From: Candidatus Pantoea varia
GTDB lineage: Bacteria; Pseudomonadota; Gammaproteobacteria; Enterobacterales; Enterobacteriaceae
Assembly (NCBI RefSeq): GCF_900115075.1
Contig: NZ_FOVG01000001.1
Location: 1,426,001 to 1,490,000, forward strand
Length of the DNA stretch: 64,000 bases
Direction: 5' to 3'
The first letter of the stretch is position 1. Every line of letters starts with the position of its first letter. This document shows, one piece after another, positions 49,552 through 57,348 of the stretch. The position numbers and the translations under genes are program-made. The notes under the pieces were generated by a model, which was given only the letters and a program-made list of their open reading frames with translations, was not told the DNA's origin and did no database searches.

Positions 49552-50633
49552 GCGAAAAAACCGAAGACGCCACACCGCAAAAACTCAACGAGTCGCGCAA
49601 AAAAGGCCAGGTCAGCCAGAGCCAGGATATCCCTAAGCTGCTTATCTCAATCTGTATCCTTGAGACCCTGTTTGCTCTGGTGGATACCGGGATGCAGCGG
49701 TTGCAGGCGATGATGCTGCTGCCGTTAACCCGTCTGCGCGACCCATTCGATCACGCGATGGAGGAAGTGATCAGTGATAGCGTCACCGTAATGCTGGTGC
49801 TGGTGGGCATCCCGTGCGCCATTGCCATGCTGATGCGGGTAGTGGGCGGCTGGGTGCAGTTCGGCCCCCTCTTCAGCACCGAAGCGCTGGCACCGAAACT
49901 GGATGCGCTTAACCCGTTTAATCACCTGAAGAATATGTTTTCCGCCCGCCAGTTTACCCAGCTTTTAACCAGCATCGTTAAAGCGGGGGTGATAGGCCTG
50001 GTGGTATGGCAGGCGGTCATGCAGGATCTCGGTGCCCTTGCTCAGCTGGCGCTTGGCGATCTCAACGGTTTCTGGCAGGGGGTGATGGCGCTGTTTATGA
50101 AGGTGTCACGTCGCGTGCTGATGGTGATGCTAATAATCAGCCTGTTCGATTTTGGTATTCAGCGCTATTTCTTCCTCAAACAGCAGCGTATGAGTCATGA
50201 AGATATCAAAAACGAGTTTAAGCAGAGCGAAGGTGATCCGCATATGAAAGGCCACCGCCGTCAGCTGGCTCAGGAGATCCTGAATGAAGAGCCGGTTCCT
50301 GCCCGTGAGATTAACGTGGAAGACGCGGATGTGCTGCTGGTTAATCCCACCCATTTTGCCGTCGGTCTCTATTATCGCCCGGATGAAACGCCGCTGCCGC
50401 GTCTGCTGTTTAAGGCTTGCGATGAAGAGGCGCGGGCATTAATTGAAGAGGCGCAGCGTAAAAAGAGACCGGTTATCCGCTTTATCTGGCTGACCCGCAC
50501 GCTGTGGCGCACCACGCGCGAAGGGGCTTATATTCCACGTGAAACGTTAAATGCCGTCGCGCACGTCTATCGTCTGCTACGGGAGCTGGAGGATCACTAT
50601 CTGGATGAGGTCATTGAGATTCGGGAAGAATAG
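49548..50633 (+). CDS. hrcU: Type III autocleaving switch protein HrcU (SctU)
   Basis: 361 residues. N-terminal SEKTEDATPQKLNESRKKGQVSQS, four membrane helices, and the cytoplasmic domain with the autoproteolysis motif NPTH in VLLVNPTHFAVGLYY, where cleavage occurs between N and P. It switches export from pilus components to later substrates. It ends the hrpJ operon and is convergent with hrpV. Confidence 0.95.
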   Translation: MSEKTEDATPQKLNESRKKGQVSQSQDIPKLLISICILETLFALVDTGMQRLQAMMLLPLTRLRDPFDHAMEEVISDSVTVMLVLVGIPCAIAMLMRVVGGWVQFGPLFSTEALAPKLDALNPFNHLKNMFSARQFTQLLTSIVKAGVIGLVVWQAVMQDLGALAQLALGDLNGFWQGVMALFMKVSRRVLMVMLIISLFDFGIQRYFFLKQQRMSHEDIKNEFKQSEGDPHMKGHRRQLAQEILNEEPVPAREINVEDADVLLVNPTHFAVGLYYRPDETPLPRLLFKACDEEARALIEEAQRKKRPVIRFIWLTRTLWRTTREGAYIPRETLNAVAHVYRLLRELEDHYLDEVIEIREE

Positions 50634-50684
50634 TGCGGAGGGTAACGCCGCATTAACTTATCAGACAGTAACACTCTCGGACAG

Positions 50685-50975
50685 TCACATCCGCATCTCA
50701 CGTACCTGCTCAATAAAAGCCAGCAGTAAAGCGCTAAAAGTCGCTGGGGTGAAACCGGCAAGCGGTAGCTGATAACAGAACCGCTTCTGCTCCTCTTCAT
50801 CCAGCGCCAGCCAGCATCCCTTCGATGGGAGAGAACAGCTGAAGCCACCTGCGGTCTGCGGAGGGAAAACGGACGTAATGGAATAGCGTTACTGTACTGG
50901 CATGCGACGAAGAGTGCGCCGCACGCAGGCGTCCTGGAAACGGAAGGTGAATAGCGAGGGTCGGTTCTCGCTCAA
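50685..50975 (-). pseudogene. hrpV: hrpV-like negative regulator gene with an in-frame TAA
   Basis: At the expected place after hrpT, one minus-strand frame from TTG 50975 to TGA 50685 encodes a HrpV-sized product of about 96 residues, but codon 29 is TAA (50891-50889). Before it comes SENRPSLFTFRFQDAC and RRTLRRMPVQ; after it, PPQTAGGFSC, CWLALDEEEQKRFCYQLP and FSALLLAFIEQVREMRM. No ATG, GTG or TTG follows the TAA early enough to restart. A C-to-T change from a CAA codon would explain it. The family call is from position and size. HrpV represses HrpS in related bacteria. Confidence 0.6.
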
Positions 50976-50979
50976 ATAC

Positions 50980-51002
50980 GGCCCCAGCGATCAGCCGGGG
51001 CC
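50980..51002 (-). other. Hairpin between hrpT and hrpV covering the hrpV ribosome site
   Basis: Arms GGCCCC (50980-50985 on plus) and GGGGCC (50997-51002) form a strong stem with an 11-base loop and no U tract. On the minus-strand RNA, the GGGG that would serve as ribosome binding site for hrpV (TTG 50975) lies in the 3' arm, so the stem may reduce hrpV translation or pause transcription. Confidence 0.45.
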
Positions 51003-51021
51003 TGAGACTGCCAAAACGCGG

Positions 51022-51207
51022 TTAGTGATCTACCGTTACCCGCGTGTAGTCGTTCGGGCTATTACGCAGTTGTGGTTGCCACCAGATGGTCAGGTTATGC
51101 AGGTCTGAAGAGGGGCGGCAGCCCACGTCATTACACCCGCCCTGCGGCTTCGCGCAGGCACTCAACATCAGCGCGGCGGCGATAAGCACCATTATTCTCA
51201 CTAACAT
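51022..51207 (-). CDS. hrpT: Small lipoprotein HrpT
   Basis: 61 residues with a lipoprotein signal (LVRIMVLIAAALMLSAC; lipobox LSAC). HrpT proteins of Hrp1 clusters are short outer-membrane lipoproteins that help to place the HrcC secretin. Position right after hrcC in the hrpC operon supports the call. Confidence 0.87.
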   Translation of the reverse strand: MLVRIMVLIAAALMLSACAKPQGGCNDVGCRPSSDLHNLTIWWQPQLRNSPNDYTRVTVDH

Positions 51208-51224
51208 GCTTTTTCCTTATCAGC

Positions 51225-53273
51225 TCAGTAGAGGTTTTTGGCCGGTGCGCCGCCTGTTGCAGAAAGCAGCGAAGCGCGTGAGGGACGTGACGGAACATTG
51301 CTATCAAATGCGACAAATACCTCCGCCGATTCACCCGGGCGCAGTTCTCCGCGCGGCCAGACCGCCACCGCCAGCGTGCGGTCGCTGCGACACAGACTCT
51401 CATCAAAACGCTGCGTCTGATGAGTGTTGTTGGTAATCACCCCAACGGTTATCTGTACGCTGCTGTTGCCGTACCACTGATGGCGGCGGAAATCGCTCCC
51501 GAAAGCACCTGGAATACGGCACAGGGAGGAAAGCGTCTGGCCCGTGCCACCGCTGGTCATACCCGCTGGCACGCGGTTCAGCGCCAGGTCGCGCATCGCG
51601 CCTTCCACCATCCCTTTGATGTCGGTGTATTTATGACGGTTAGTCACCTCATCCATCGCGCTATTCAGCTGTTCGCGCGACTCGGCAGCGATATACCGGG
51701 TGGGGTCGACCTGGTCGCCAATCAAATGCGGCGTAATAATAAACAGCCGCTCACGCTGGGAGGTTTCATAGCGCGTTGAGGTAAACAGTTTGCCGATCAG
51801 CGGAATACTGCCGAGGATCGGGATGCGTCGTTCGCGGTCGCCCGTCTCTTTGGAATGGAACCCGCCCAGTACCAGCGAGCGTCGCGCCTCCACCAGCGCC
51901 TGGGTACTGACCGCTGCGTTATGGGTTCCCTGCGCATCGCCCTCTTCATCTTTATTGAGCTTGCCATCTTCCACATCAACAATGAGCTGGATAGCCGATT
52001 TTTGTGAAGTGCTGATAGCGCGTGGCGTCACCCGCAGGCTGGTCCCTGCGGTGACAGACTGAATATCCGCCACCCTCTCACCAATGGCGCGAATAAAGGC
52101 AGTATCGCTGAAATCAATCACAGCGGGCTGATTCTCCAGCGTGAGGATAGTTGGGTTAGCGATAATAGATGCCGTCCCTTCCCCCTCCATCGCCTCAATA
52201 CTGGCAAAAAATCGCTGAAAATCGGTCACAAACAGTGTACTGGCACCGGAGAGCATATTGGCACCGCTGGCGACGCTGCCAAACTGACCGGCCAGGTTGC
52301 TGGAGAAGCGCTTCAGCGCGCTGCGGTCGATATCGACAATCACTGCGTCGATTTCGATAAGCTTTTGCGGAACATCAATGGCGTTAATTAATGCCTGATA
52401 AGTGTCCCGGGTTTTCGGATCGTCGCGCACCAGCAACAGGTTGTTACGCACATCCGCTGATACTTTACCCGCCAGATTGCTGACAGCCGCCTTTTTACGC
52501 CCGGAGACCGGCATATTGCGATTAATCAGCTCGTTTAAAACACTTTGCGACTGTTCACGTGATACCTGTTCATCCTCTCCCTGGCCTGATGACATTTTTC
52601 CGGAAGAGGCATTGCCGGACTGGCCCAGCAGTTCATTCAGAATGGTGGCCACCCCCGGCACCAGCAGCTCCTGATCACGATAGCGAATGGTGCGATCCGC
52701 CACGGCCGCATAACGCAGCGGGAATGCCATCATATCTTTATTGGCCCCGGCTTCAGGTTTGCTGTCCGATTTACGGGCAAATTCCGTTATCTGGCGCACA
52801 TACTCCGGCGGGCCAGTCACCAATACCACGCCTTCATCCGGCAGTTCGCCCCAGCCGAAGCGGGGTTCCAGCAGGCCGACACCGCGCAGCGCCTCTTTCA
52901 GATCCGGCGCGGCTTCCGGGGAAATCTCAATACGCTGGGAAGTTTGCGCTGCCTGTGGGCTGACGTAGAGCGTGTTGTTGTAGACAAACCACTGAAAGCG
53001 ATACTCAAGCGCCAGGCGATTAAGGAACGCTTCCGGGCTGTCTGCGCGCAGTTTACCGGTGACATTGCTGTCGCCCAGCGTGCCAAGATTGACCTCAACA
53101 CCAAAGCTGCTGGCAAAATCGTCAAGAATAATGTTAAGCGGGGTATTATCTGCCGAATAGGCATACGCCCCATTCTTCCACTCATCCGGCACACGAGCGT
53201 TTGTGATGCCCATGCTCAGTAGCAGCAGGGTAATGGCCGCCAGCAGGCGGCCCGGAAAAGAAAACATAAACAC
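51225..53273 (-). CDS. hrcC: Type III outer-membrane secretin HrcC (SctC)
   Basis: 682 residues. A signal peptide (LLAAITLLLLSMGITNA) is followed by N-terminal periplasmic N0/N1-type domains (ADNTPLNIILDDFASSFGVEV), N2/N3 repeats, and the secretin core near the C-terminus (ATIILTLENQPAVIDF-like region, TSLRVTPRAIS, VLGGFHSKE, PILGSIPLIGKLF, LFIITPHLI). GTG 53273 has GGAG at good spacing; ATG 53267 is an alternative. It lies 24 bases after hrpF, leaving no room for hrpG. Confidence 0.95.
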   Translation of the reverse strand: MFMFSFPGRLLAAITLLLLSMGITNARVPDEWKNGAYAYSADNTPLNIILDDFASSFGVEVNLGTLGDSNVTGKLRADSPEAFLNRLALEYRFQWFVYNNTLYVSPQAAQTSQRIEISPEAAPDLKEALRGVGLLEPRFGWGELPDEGVVLVTGPPEYVRQITEFARKSDSKPEAGANKDMMAFPLRYAAVADRTIRYRDQELLVPGVATILNELLGQSGNASSGKMSSGQGEDEQVSREQSQSVLNELINRNMPVSGRKKAAVSNLAGKVSADVRNNLLLVRDDPKTRDTYQALINAIDVPQKLIEIDAVIVDIDRSALKRFSSNLAGQFGSVASGANMLSGASTLFVTDFQRFFASIEAMEGEGTASIIANPTILTLENQPAVIDFSDTAFIRAIGERVADIQSVTAGTSLRVTPRAISTSQKSAIQLIVDVEDGKLNKDEEGDAQGTHNAAVSTQALVEARRSLVLGGFHSKETGDRERRIPILGSIPLIGKLFTSTRYETSQRERLFIITPHLIGDQVDPTRYIAAESREQLNSAMDEVTNRHKYTDIKGMVEGAMRDLALNRVPAGMTSGGTGQTLSSLCRIPGAFGSDFRRHQWYGNSSVQITVGVITNNTHQTQRFDESLCRSDRTLAVAVWPRGELRPGESAEVFVAFDSNVPSRPSRASLLSATGGAPAKNLY

Positions 53274-53297
53274 GCCTGACTCCTTGATGACAGGGGC

Positions 53298-53525
53298 TTA
53301 GTTAACAGCGTCAATGATCGCTTTACGGATGCCAAACTTGAACTGGGTATATTGCGAACTTGCCCAGCTGGCGTTGGACATATCCTGCAGGCGATTCTGG
53401 AAAGCATACATATCCGCAATGCTGAACGATTCGCCCGAAACATCGCGGGCAAACTGATAGGCTTCATGATGTTTGCGGTGTGAGTTGGAAGATAATTGAC
53501 GCTGTAACAGATCGCTGGAACTCAT
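53298..53525 (-). CDS. hrpF: Small T3SS protein HrpF
   Basis: 75 residues, hydrophilic and helical (SDLLQRQLSSNSHRKHHEAY, DMYAFQNRLQDMSNASW). Length and first place in the hrpC operon match HrpF of Erwinia and P. syringae, a small cytoplasmic partner proposed to bind the HrpA pilin. It has its own hrp box 32 bases upstream. Confidence 0.83.
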   Translation of the reverse strand: MSSSDLLQRQLSSNSHRKHHEAYQFARDVSGESFSIADMYAFQNRLQDMSNASWASSQYTQFKFGIRKAIIDAVN

Positions 53526-53556
53526 GACGTTGACTCCTCTTGTTGGACACCCCTGT

Positions 53557-53584
53557 TAAGTGGTGCGACAGGCGAAGCAGTTCC
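53557..53584 (-). promoter_or_regulatory. hrp box of the hrpF-hrcC operon
   Basis: On the minus strand GGAACT, 15 bases, CCACTTA: one mismatch (T for C) from GGAACC-N15-CCACNNA. It faces hrpF and lies in the hrpF-hrpE intergenic stretch. Confidence 0.85.
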
Positions 53585-53600
53585 ACTGTTTTTGATTTTT

Positions 53601-54197
53601 TTATGCAGTCTCTTCTGCCAGCGCTGGCGCGAGGTGCCGGCACAGCGTCCGCCAGTCAACCATCAGCTCGCCTGCGTCGGTAATAAGCCGCAAGCGATCT
53701 GGCTCAAGCGCCGGGTCGGCGCACAGCGTCCAGCTAAGCTGCGGCTGCACGGCCAGCCAGCCGTTAATCTCCTGCTCCTGCCCGCTGGCGCAATAGAGCG
53801 TCGCCTGCTGCTGACGCGGATAGTGACGCAACAACTGTTTGAGCAGCGCGTGAAAACGGCGCTCATCATCCACGTCATCGAGCAGGTGTTGCAGTGCCTC
53901 GTTCAGAACCTTTCCAGCGAGCAACACCAGCTGCGTCTCTTCGGCTGCGCGCTGTTCCTGCCAGTCCGCAAAGAGCGTCTGCGCCTGCTGCCAGAACAGG
54001 GCTTCCCATTCGCGCTGGCAGGCCGCCCTTTCGGCTTGCGCCTCGGTGCGTGCCTGCTCGCGGATCGTTTGCGCCTGCTTATGGGCCAACTCGATGACAG
54101 AAGTCGCTTCAAGCCTGAGCGCAATTTCCTCGCGGCGCAGCACATTACCCGATAGCGCGCTTCCGCCCTGCAGATTCAGGCTTTTAAGTTTCCACAT
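53601..54197 (-). CDS. hrpE: Type III ATPase regulator/stator HrpE (SctL)
   Basis: 198 residues from ATG 54197, with GGGAGAG upstream and a 14-base overlap with hrpD. It starts WKLKSLNLQGG and has a long central helix rich in A, E and R (EEIALRLEATSVIELAHKQ and following), then the FliH/SctL C-terminal part (VLNEALQHLLDDVDDERRF). It regulates HrcN and links it to HrcQ. The frame upstream of 54197 belongs to hrpD's shadow. Confidence 0.87.
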   Translation of the reverse strand: MWKLKSLNLQGGSALSGNVLRREEIALRLEATSVIELAHKQAQTIREQARTEAQAERAACQREWEALFWQQAQTLFADWQEQRAAEETQLVLLAGKVLNEALQHLLDDVDDERRFHALLKQLLRHYPRQQQATLYCASGQEQEINGWLAVQPQLSWTLCADPALEPDRLRLITDAGELMVDWRTLCRHLAPALAEETA

Positions 54198-54765
54198 CTC
54201 GCGTCTCTCCCGAATGTTGTTGCACCTGCCAGAGCGCCGTTTCCCATAAAGGACGCAGGCGATGGCCAGGCAGTGAAAGCGCCGGGCTGACCGGCGCATC
54301 GCTTGCAGGGAAGAGTAGCCGCAGGCGCGGCCAGATAGCCGGAAATAACGCCTGTAGCAGACAGAGGCTGTCGGCGCTGCCGCCCGTAGTGAAAAGCCCG
54401 GCGGGCAGCCAGCACTCAATGCGCATTCCTTTCGCCAGACGCCGCAACCAGATCTTTAGCTCTGCGGGTAGCGGCATGGATCCGGCGCAAATTTCCGCGA
54501 CTAAAATCAACAGTTGCGCGCGCTGTTCGCAGCTTAAGTCGCTGATGGCCAGCACCATTGGCTCCGGCGCGAGCAGTTCGCCTGGTACACCCAGCGCGTG
54601 GTGCCAGCACGAGGCATGCTGGCGGAGATAGTGCCTCTGCATAGGCGCAGATAACCGGGCCAGTGGCTGGGTGCTCCAGCTTTCATCAGCCTGTAACCAA
54701 AAGTCAGCGTGCCACCAGCGTAACCAGCGCAGGGCAATTTCCTCATCAGGCGATGCGTTGAGCAT
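54184..54765 (-). CDS. hrpD: Type III accessory cytosolic protein HrpD (SctK)
   Basis: About 193 residues from ATG 54765; a TTG two codons before is possible. It is rich in leucine and tryptophan (DEEIALRWLRWWHADFWLQ). It lies between hrcJ and hrpE as in all Hrp1 clusters, where HrpD is the SctK homologue of the sorting platform. Sequence conservation in the family is low, so order supports the call. Confidence 0.82.
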   Translation of the reverse strand: MLNASPDEEIALRWLRWWHADFWLQADESWSTQPLARLSAPMQRHYLRQHASCWHHALGVPGELLAPEPMVLAISDLSCEQRAQLLILVAEICAGSMPLPAELKIWLRRLAKGMRIECWLPAGLFTTGGSADSLCLLQALFPAIWPRLRLLFPASDAPVSPALSLPGHRLRPLWETALWQVQQHSGETRDVET

Positions 54766-54771
54766 AATCAA

Positions 54772-55545
54772 TCACTTCGCCTGAGCAGCCAGGCGCTTAC
54801 GACTCAGAGCCTGACGAATGAACGCATTTGCCACCAGTAACAGCAGCAGCACCCCTAAGCATGTTGTAACTATCTTAATCATCCCATAACGTTCCGGGCT
54901 AAGCTGGAATGGCCCCAGCTGCACCCTTTCAATTTTATCCTGCCAGGCTTTCGCTGGCACAAAGACAATCGCCAGATCGCGGTCATCGCGCCCGCCCAAC
55001 CCCGGAATGCTGGTTGCCACCAGCCGGCGAATGCGCGGTTCGATACTGTCCGGATCGAGGTTTTCATGATATTTGATAAATACCGAGGCGGAAGCGGGCT
55101 GTACCGGCTCGCCGGGGGCAATTCGCTCCGGCAATACGACATGCACACGTGCCACCACGACGCCGTCGATTTGTGACAGTGTCGCTTCTACCTCCTGTGA
55201 CAGCGCATAGATATAGCGAGCGCGCTCCTCCAGCGGACTGGAGATAACACCACTTTTCTGAAAAACTGCGCCGAGGTTGGTCCGCGCCTGATGGGGCAGT
55301 CCGGCGGCATTGAGGATATTCACCGCCCGTTCAATATCACTGCGCGCAACGCTAACGCTGACTCCCTCTTTAGAAACCTGTTTATCCGCCTCAATTTTAA
55401 AGCGGCTCAGTTCTGCCACCACATCGTTGGCATCGTTTTCTGACAGCCCACTGTGCAACTGGGTCTGATCACCGCAGCCGGTCAGCAGCAACGCCAGGCA
55501 CAGGGCACAAAAGCATTTAATGACAGCACCATTCATAAGGTTCAC
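54772..55545 (-). CDS. hrcJ: Type III inner-membrane ring lipoprotein HrcJ (SctJ)
   Basis: 257 residues. Lipoprotein signal (CFCALCLALLLTGC), then the YscJ/FliF ring domains (LHSGLSENDANDVVAEL, SDIERAVNILNAAGLPH, GELARTL-type segment replaced by EERARYIYALSQEVEATL) and a C-terminal membrane helix (MIKIVTTCLGVLLLLLVANAFI). GTG 55545 overlaps the hrpB stop; ATG 55536 is an alternative. Confidence 0.94.
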   Translation of the reverse strand: MNLMNGAVIKCFCALCLALLLTGCGDQTQLHSGLSENDANDVVAELSRFKIEADKQVSKEGVSVSVARSDIERAVNILNAAGLPHQARTNLGAVFQKSGVISSPLEERARYIYALSQEVEATLSQIDGVVVARVHVVLPERIAPGEPVQPASASVFIKYHENLDPDSIEPRIRRLVATSIPGLGGRDDRDLAIVFVPAKAWQDKIERVQLGPFQLSPERYGMIKIVTTCLGVLLLLLVANAFIRQALSRKRLAAQAK

Positions 55546-55910
55546 TGCAGGTTGCTGAGTTTATCGACTGACTGAACGGTTTTGGCGATCACTTTGGCGT
55601 TCATCAGACTCTGGATATAGTAATCAGAGAGCTGCGCATTGGCGCGGGAGAAATCTTCCGCACTGGATGACCGCGAAGCGACTCTGAGATCGTTAAAAGC
55701 TTCTTTTTGCGCACGCTGGTTGCCGCTCAGCGATTGCAGAATATTGCCGACCACGCCCGGCTCTGAAGAGGACATCTGGCTGCTGTCAGGCGCGGGACCA
55801 TTAAGCTTTGCATTAAACCATTGAATATCTTCTGCCGCCGGGGCTTCCTGGTACATTTCGACTGACGGAACCGGTTCTGAAGTGAGCAAGGAAGATTGAG
55901 AGACTTTCAT
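55542..55910 (-). CDS. hrpB: Type III inner-rod protein HrpB (SctI)
   Basis: 122 residues from ATG 55910 with AGGAG upstream. Small and helical, starting KVSQSSLLTSEPVPSVEMY and ending AKVIAKTVQSVDKLSNLQ, in line with the SctI C-terminal helix. It lies between hrpA and hrcJ, as expected. The longer open frame to 56021 has no ribosome site. Confidence 0.85.
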   Translation of the reverse strand: MKVSQSSLLTSEPVPSVEMYQEAPAAEDIQWFNAKLNGPAPDSSQMSSSEPGVVGNILQSLSGNQRAQKEAFNDLRVASRSSSAEDFSRANAQLSDYYIQSLMNAKVIAKTVQSVDKLSNLQ

Positions 55911-55936
55911 CAGTAAAACTCCTGTGAGATGAGAAA

Positions 55937-55965
55937 GCAGGGAGACATGAAAAACACCTCCCTGC
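55937..55965 (-). terminator. Partial terminator/attenuator between hrpA and hrpB
   Basis: Perfect 8-base stem GCAGGGAG/CTCCCTGC with a 13-base loop in the 64-base gap between hrpA and hrpB, followed on the minus-strand RNA by UUUCUC. It may end most transcripts after hrpA, giving high pilin and lower downstream expression, or stabilise the hrpA RNA 3' end. Confidence 0.65.
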
Positions 55966-55974
55966 CGGAGTCGA

Positions 55975-56214
55975 TTAGTACTGAATTTTGACCTGGGCTG
56001 CGGCTGACGCAGCCTGCGCATTACTTTCGGCGATGCCGTTAATGCGCTGGAACTCTACATCGCGATCCATTTTATCGGCCTGGTTTTCCTGCATCTTGTC
56101 CATCGCTTGTTGCGAACGGACCATATATTTCGCACCGTTGTAAGCACCGGCAACCTGAGTGTAAGCAGAAGCTGCGTTGGTGATCCCGTTGGAAAGTAAG
56201 CTAGCACCTGACAT
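55975..56214 (-). CDS. hrpA: Hrp pilus subunit HrpA
   Basis: 79 residues from ATG 56214 (GAGGA upstream; ATG 56220 also possible). Small, helical, rich in Ala, Ser, Gln and Met (GASLLSNGITNAASAYTQVA, ESNAQAASAAAQVKIQY), without cysteine, as Hrp pilins are. First gene of the hrpA-B-hrcJ-hrpD-E operon. Pilin sequences diverge strongly, so size, composition and order support the call. Confidence 0.82.
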   Translation of the reverse strand: MSGASLLSNGITNAASAYTQVAGAYNGAKYMVRSQQAMDKMQENQADKMDRDVEFQRINGIAESNAQAASAAAQVKIQY

Positions 56215-56262
56215 AGTCATTCCTCGCGTTGATGATAGGTTGTATTTGGGTGTTGCATTCAT

Positions 56263-56290
56263 TAAGTAATGAATGAAGCTATCCGGTTCC
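56263..56290 (-). promoter_or_regulatory. hrp box of the hrpA operon
   Basis: On the minus strand GGAACC, 15 bases, TTACTTAAT; the -35-like half is perfect, and the second half differs at two of the CCAC positions. It lies about 48 bases before hrpA. It is the only plausible box before this operon. Confidence 0.65.
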
Positions 56291-56355
56291 ATCACACAGA
56301 AAATATTTATGCAGATTAAGCCTTCTGGCCCACGGCAAGAGAGGTGGGCCAGATG

Positions 56356-57348
56356 TCAGGCGGTAAGTTTTAACAGCTTCAGGCGGTGATAAAGGGTGCG
56401 CCTGGGGATCCCTAACTCAAGAATGACATCATCGATACGATTGTCGTGCCGGTTCAGGCAGTCGTGGATCAGGCTGCGCTCAATGCGCCGCATTCTGTCT
56501 TTTAATAACACGCGCCCTTCCTGCTTTATCTCACAGCACAGCGGCGGTAAGCCCAACACAAAGCGTTCTGCCGCCGCTTTCAGCTCGCGGATATTTCCCG
56601 GCCAGCTATGCAGCAGCAGGGTCTCATCAAGCGCGAGCGATCCTGGCGGCAGGGGCTGATTCAGGCGCAGCGCCGCCGCCTGCGTAAACTGGCGAAACAT
56701 GGGCAAAATCAGCTCCGGTCGTGATCGAACGGTTGGCGTGGCAATTTTAATCGTGTCGAGGCGAAAGAAGAGATCCCGACGAAAACGCCCCTGAGCCACC
56801 AGCTGCGCCAGTGGAATTTGCGAGGCGACCACCACCCGCAGATCCAGTCCGATACTTTTGGTGCTGCCCAGTCGCTCTACCGCTCGGTTCTCCAGTACAC
56901 GCAGCAACTTAGCCTGCATCGTGAGCGGCATACTGTCTATTTCATCCAGAAACAGCACGCCGTGGTTAGCGCTCTCAATGTACCCCGCGCGGGAACTGCT
57001 TGCACCGGTGAACGCCCCGGCCATGACCCCGAATAGCTCGCTTTCGGCAAGTGTCTCCGGGATGGCCGCACAGTTGACCGGCACCATCGGGCCGCGACAG
57101 CCGGAAAGTTGATACAGCCGCTGGGCCAGTGCATCTTTCCCGGTACCCGTTTCTCCCTCGATTAAGACATCGATGTTTAACGGTGCAATCGTATTTAAAA
57201 TCTTATACAGATGAGTATGGATATCGGTTACGGGCTCCGGGTAATCCGCCGCCGCATGTGGGCGGGAATCAACCTGGCGTAAGACGTTATCCGTACTCTC
57301 CTCATCGACAGTCCCGTGGCCTGACTGTGTCCTGTAAAGACGAACCAT
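56356..57348 (-). CDS. hrpS: Sigma-54 activator HrpS
   Basis: 330 residues from ATG 57348, preceded by TGGAGAATGT; the frame is open to 57441. The AAA+ domain has Walker A GETGTGKD, the sigma-54 contact loop GAFTGA, Walker B VLFLDEIDSM, and a C-terminal Fis-type helix-turn-helix (DVILELGIPRRTLYHRLKLL). No N-terminal receiver domain is present, so activity is controlled by expression (HrpY) and by partner proteins such as HrpV. It activates the hrpL promoter. Confidence 0.93.
   Translation of the reverse strand: MVRLYRTQSGHGTVDEESTDNVLRQVDSRPHAAADYPEPVTDIHTHLYKILNTIAPLNIDVLIEGETGTGKDALAQRLYQLSGCRGPMVPVNCAAIPETLAESELFGVMAGAFTGASSSRAGYIESANHGVLFLDEIDSMPLTMQAKLLRVLENRAVERLGSTKSIGLDLRVVVASQIPLAQLVAQGRFRRDLFFRLDTIKIATPTVRSRPELILPMFRQFTQAAALRLNQPLPPGSLALDETLLLHSWPGNIRELKAAAERFVLGLPPLCCEIKQEGRVLLKDRMRRIERSLIHDCLNRHDNRIDDVILELGIPRRTLYHRLKLLKLTA

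Noticed and set aside
50797..51021. A second minus-strand frame over hrpV (FEREPTLAIHLPFPGRLR...), open for about 75 codons after the hrpT stop
   Set aside because: It has no ATG, GTG or TTG start and stops before the strongly protein-like hrpV C-terminus, which lies in the other frame. A frameshifted hrpV was considered, but the single in-frame TAA is the simpler reading.
53216..53467. 83-codon minus-strand frame across the hrpF-hrcC junction as a candidate hrpG
   Set aside because: It overlaps most of hrpF and the hrcC signal peptide in another frame and has a cysteine/proline-rich composition unlike HrpG, so it is a shadow frame.
55869..55876. GGAACC inside hrpB
   Set aside because: No matching second half at the required spacing; it is coding sequence.
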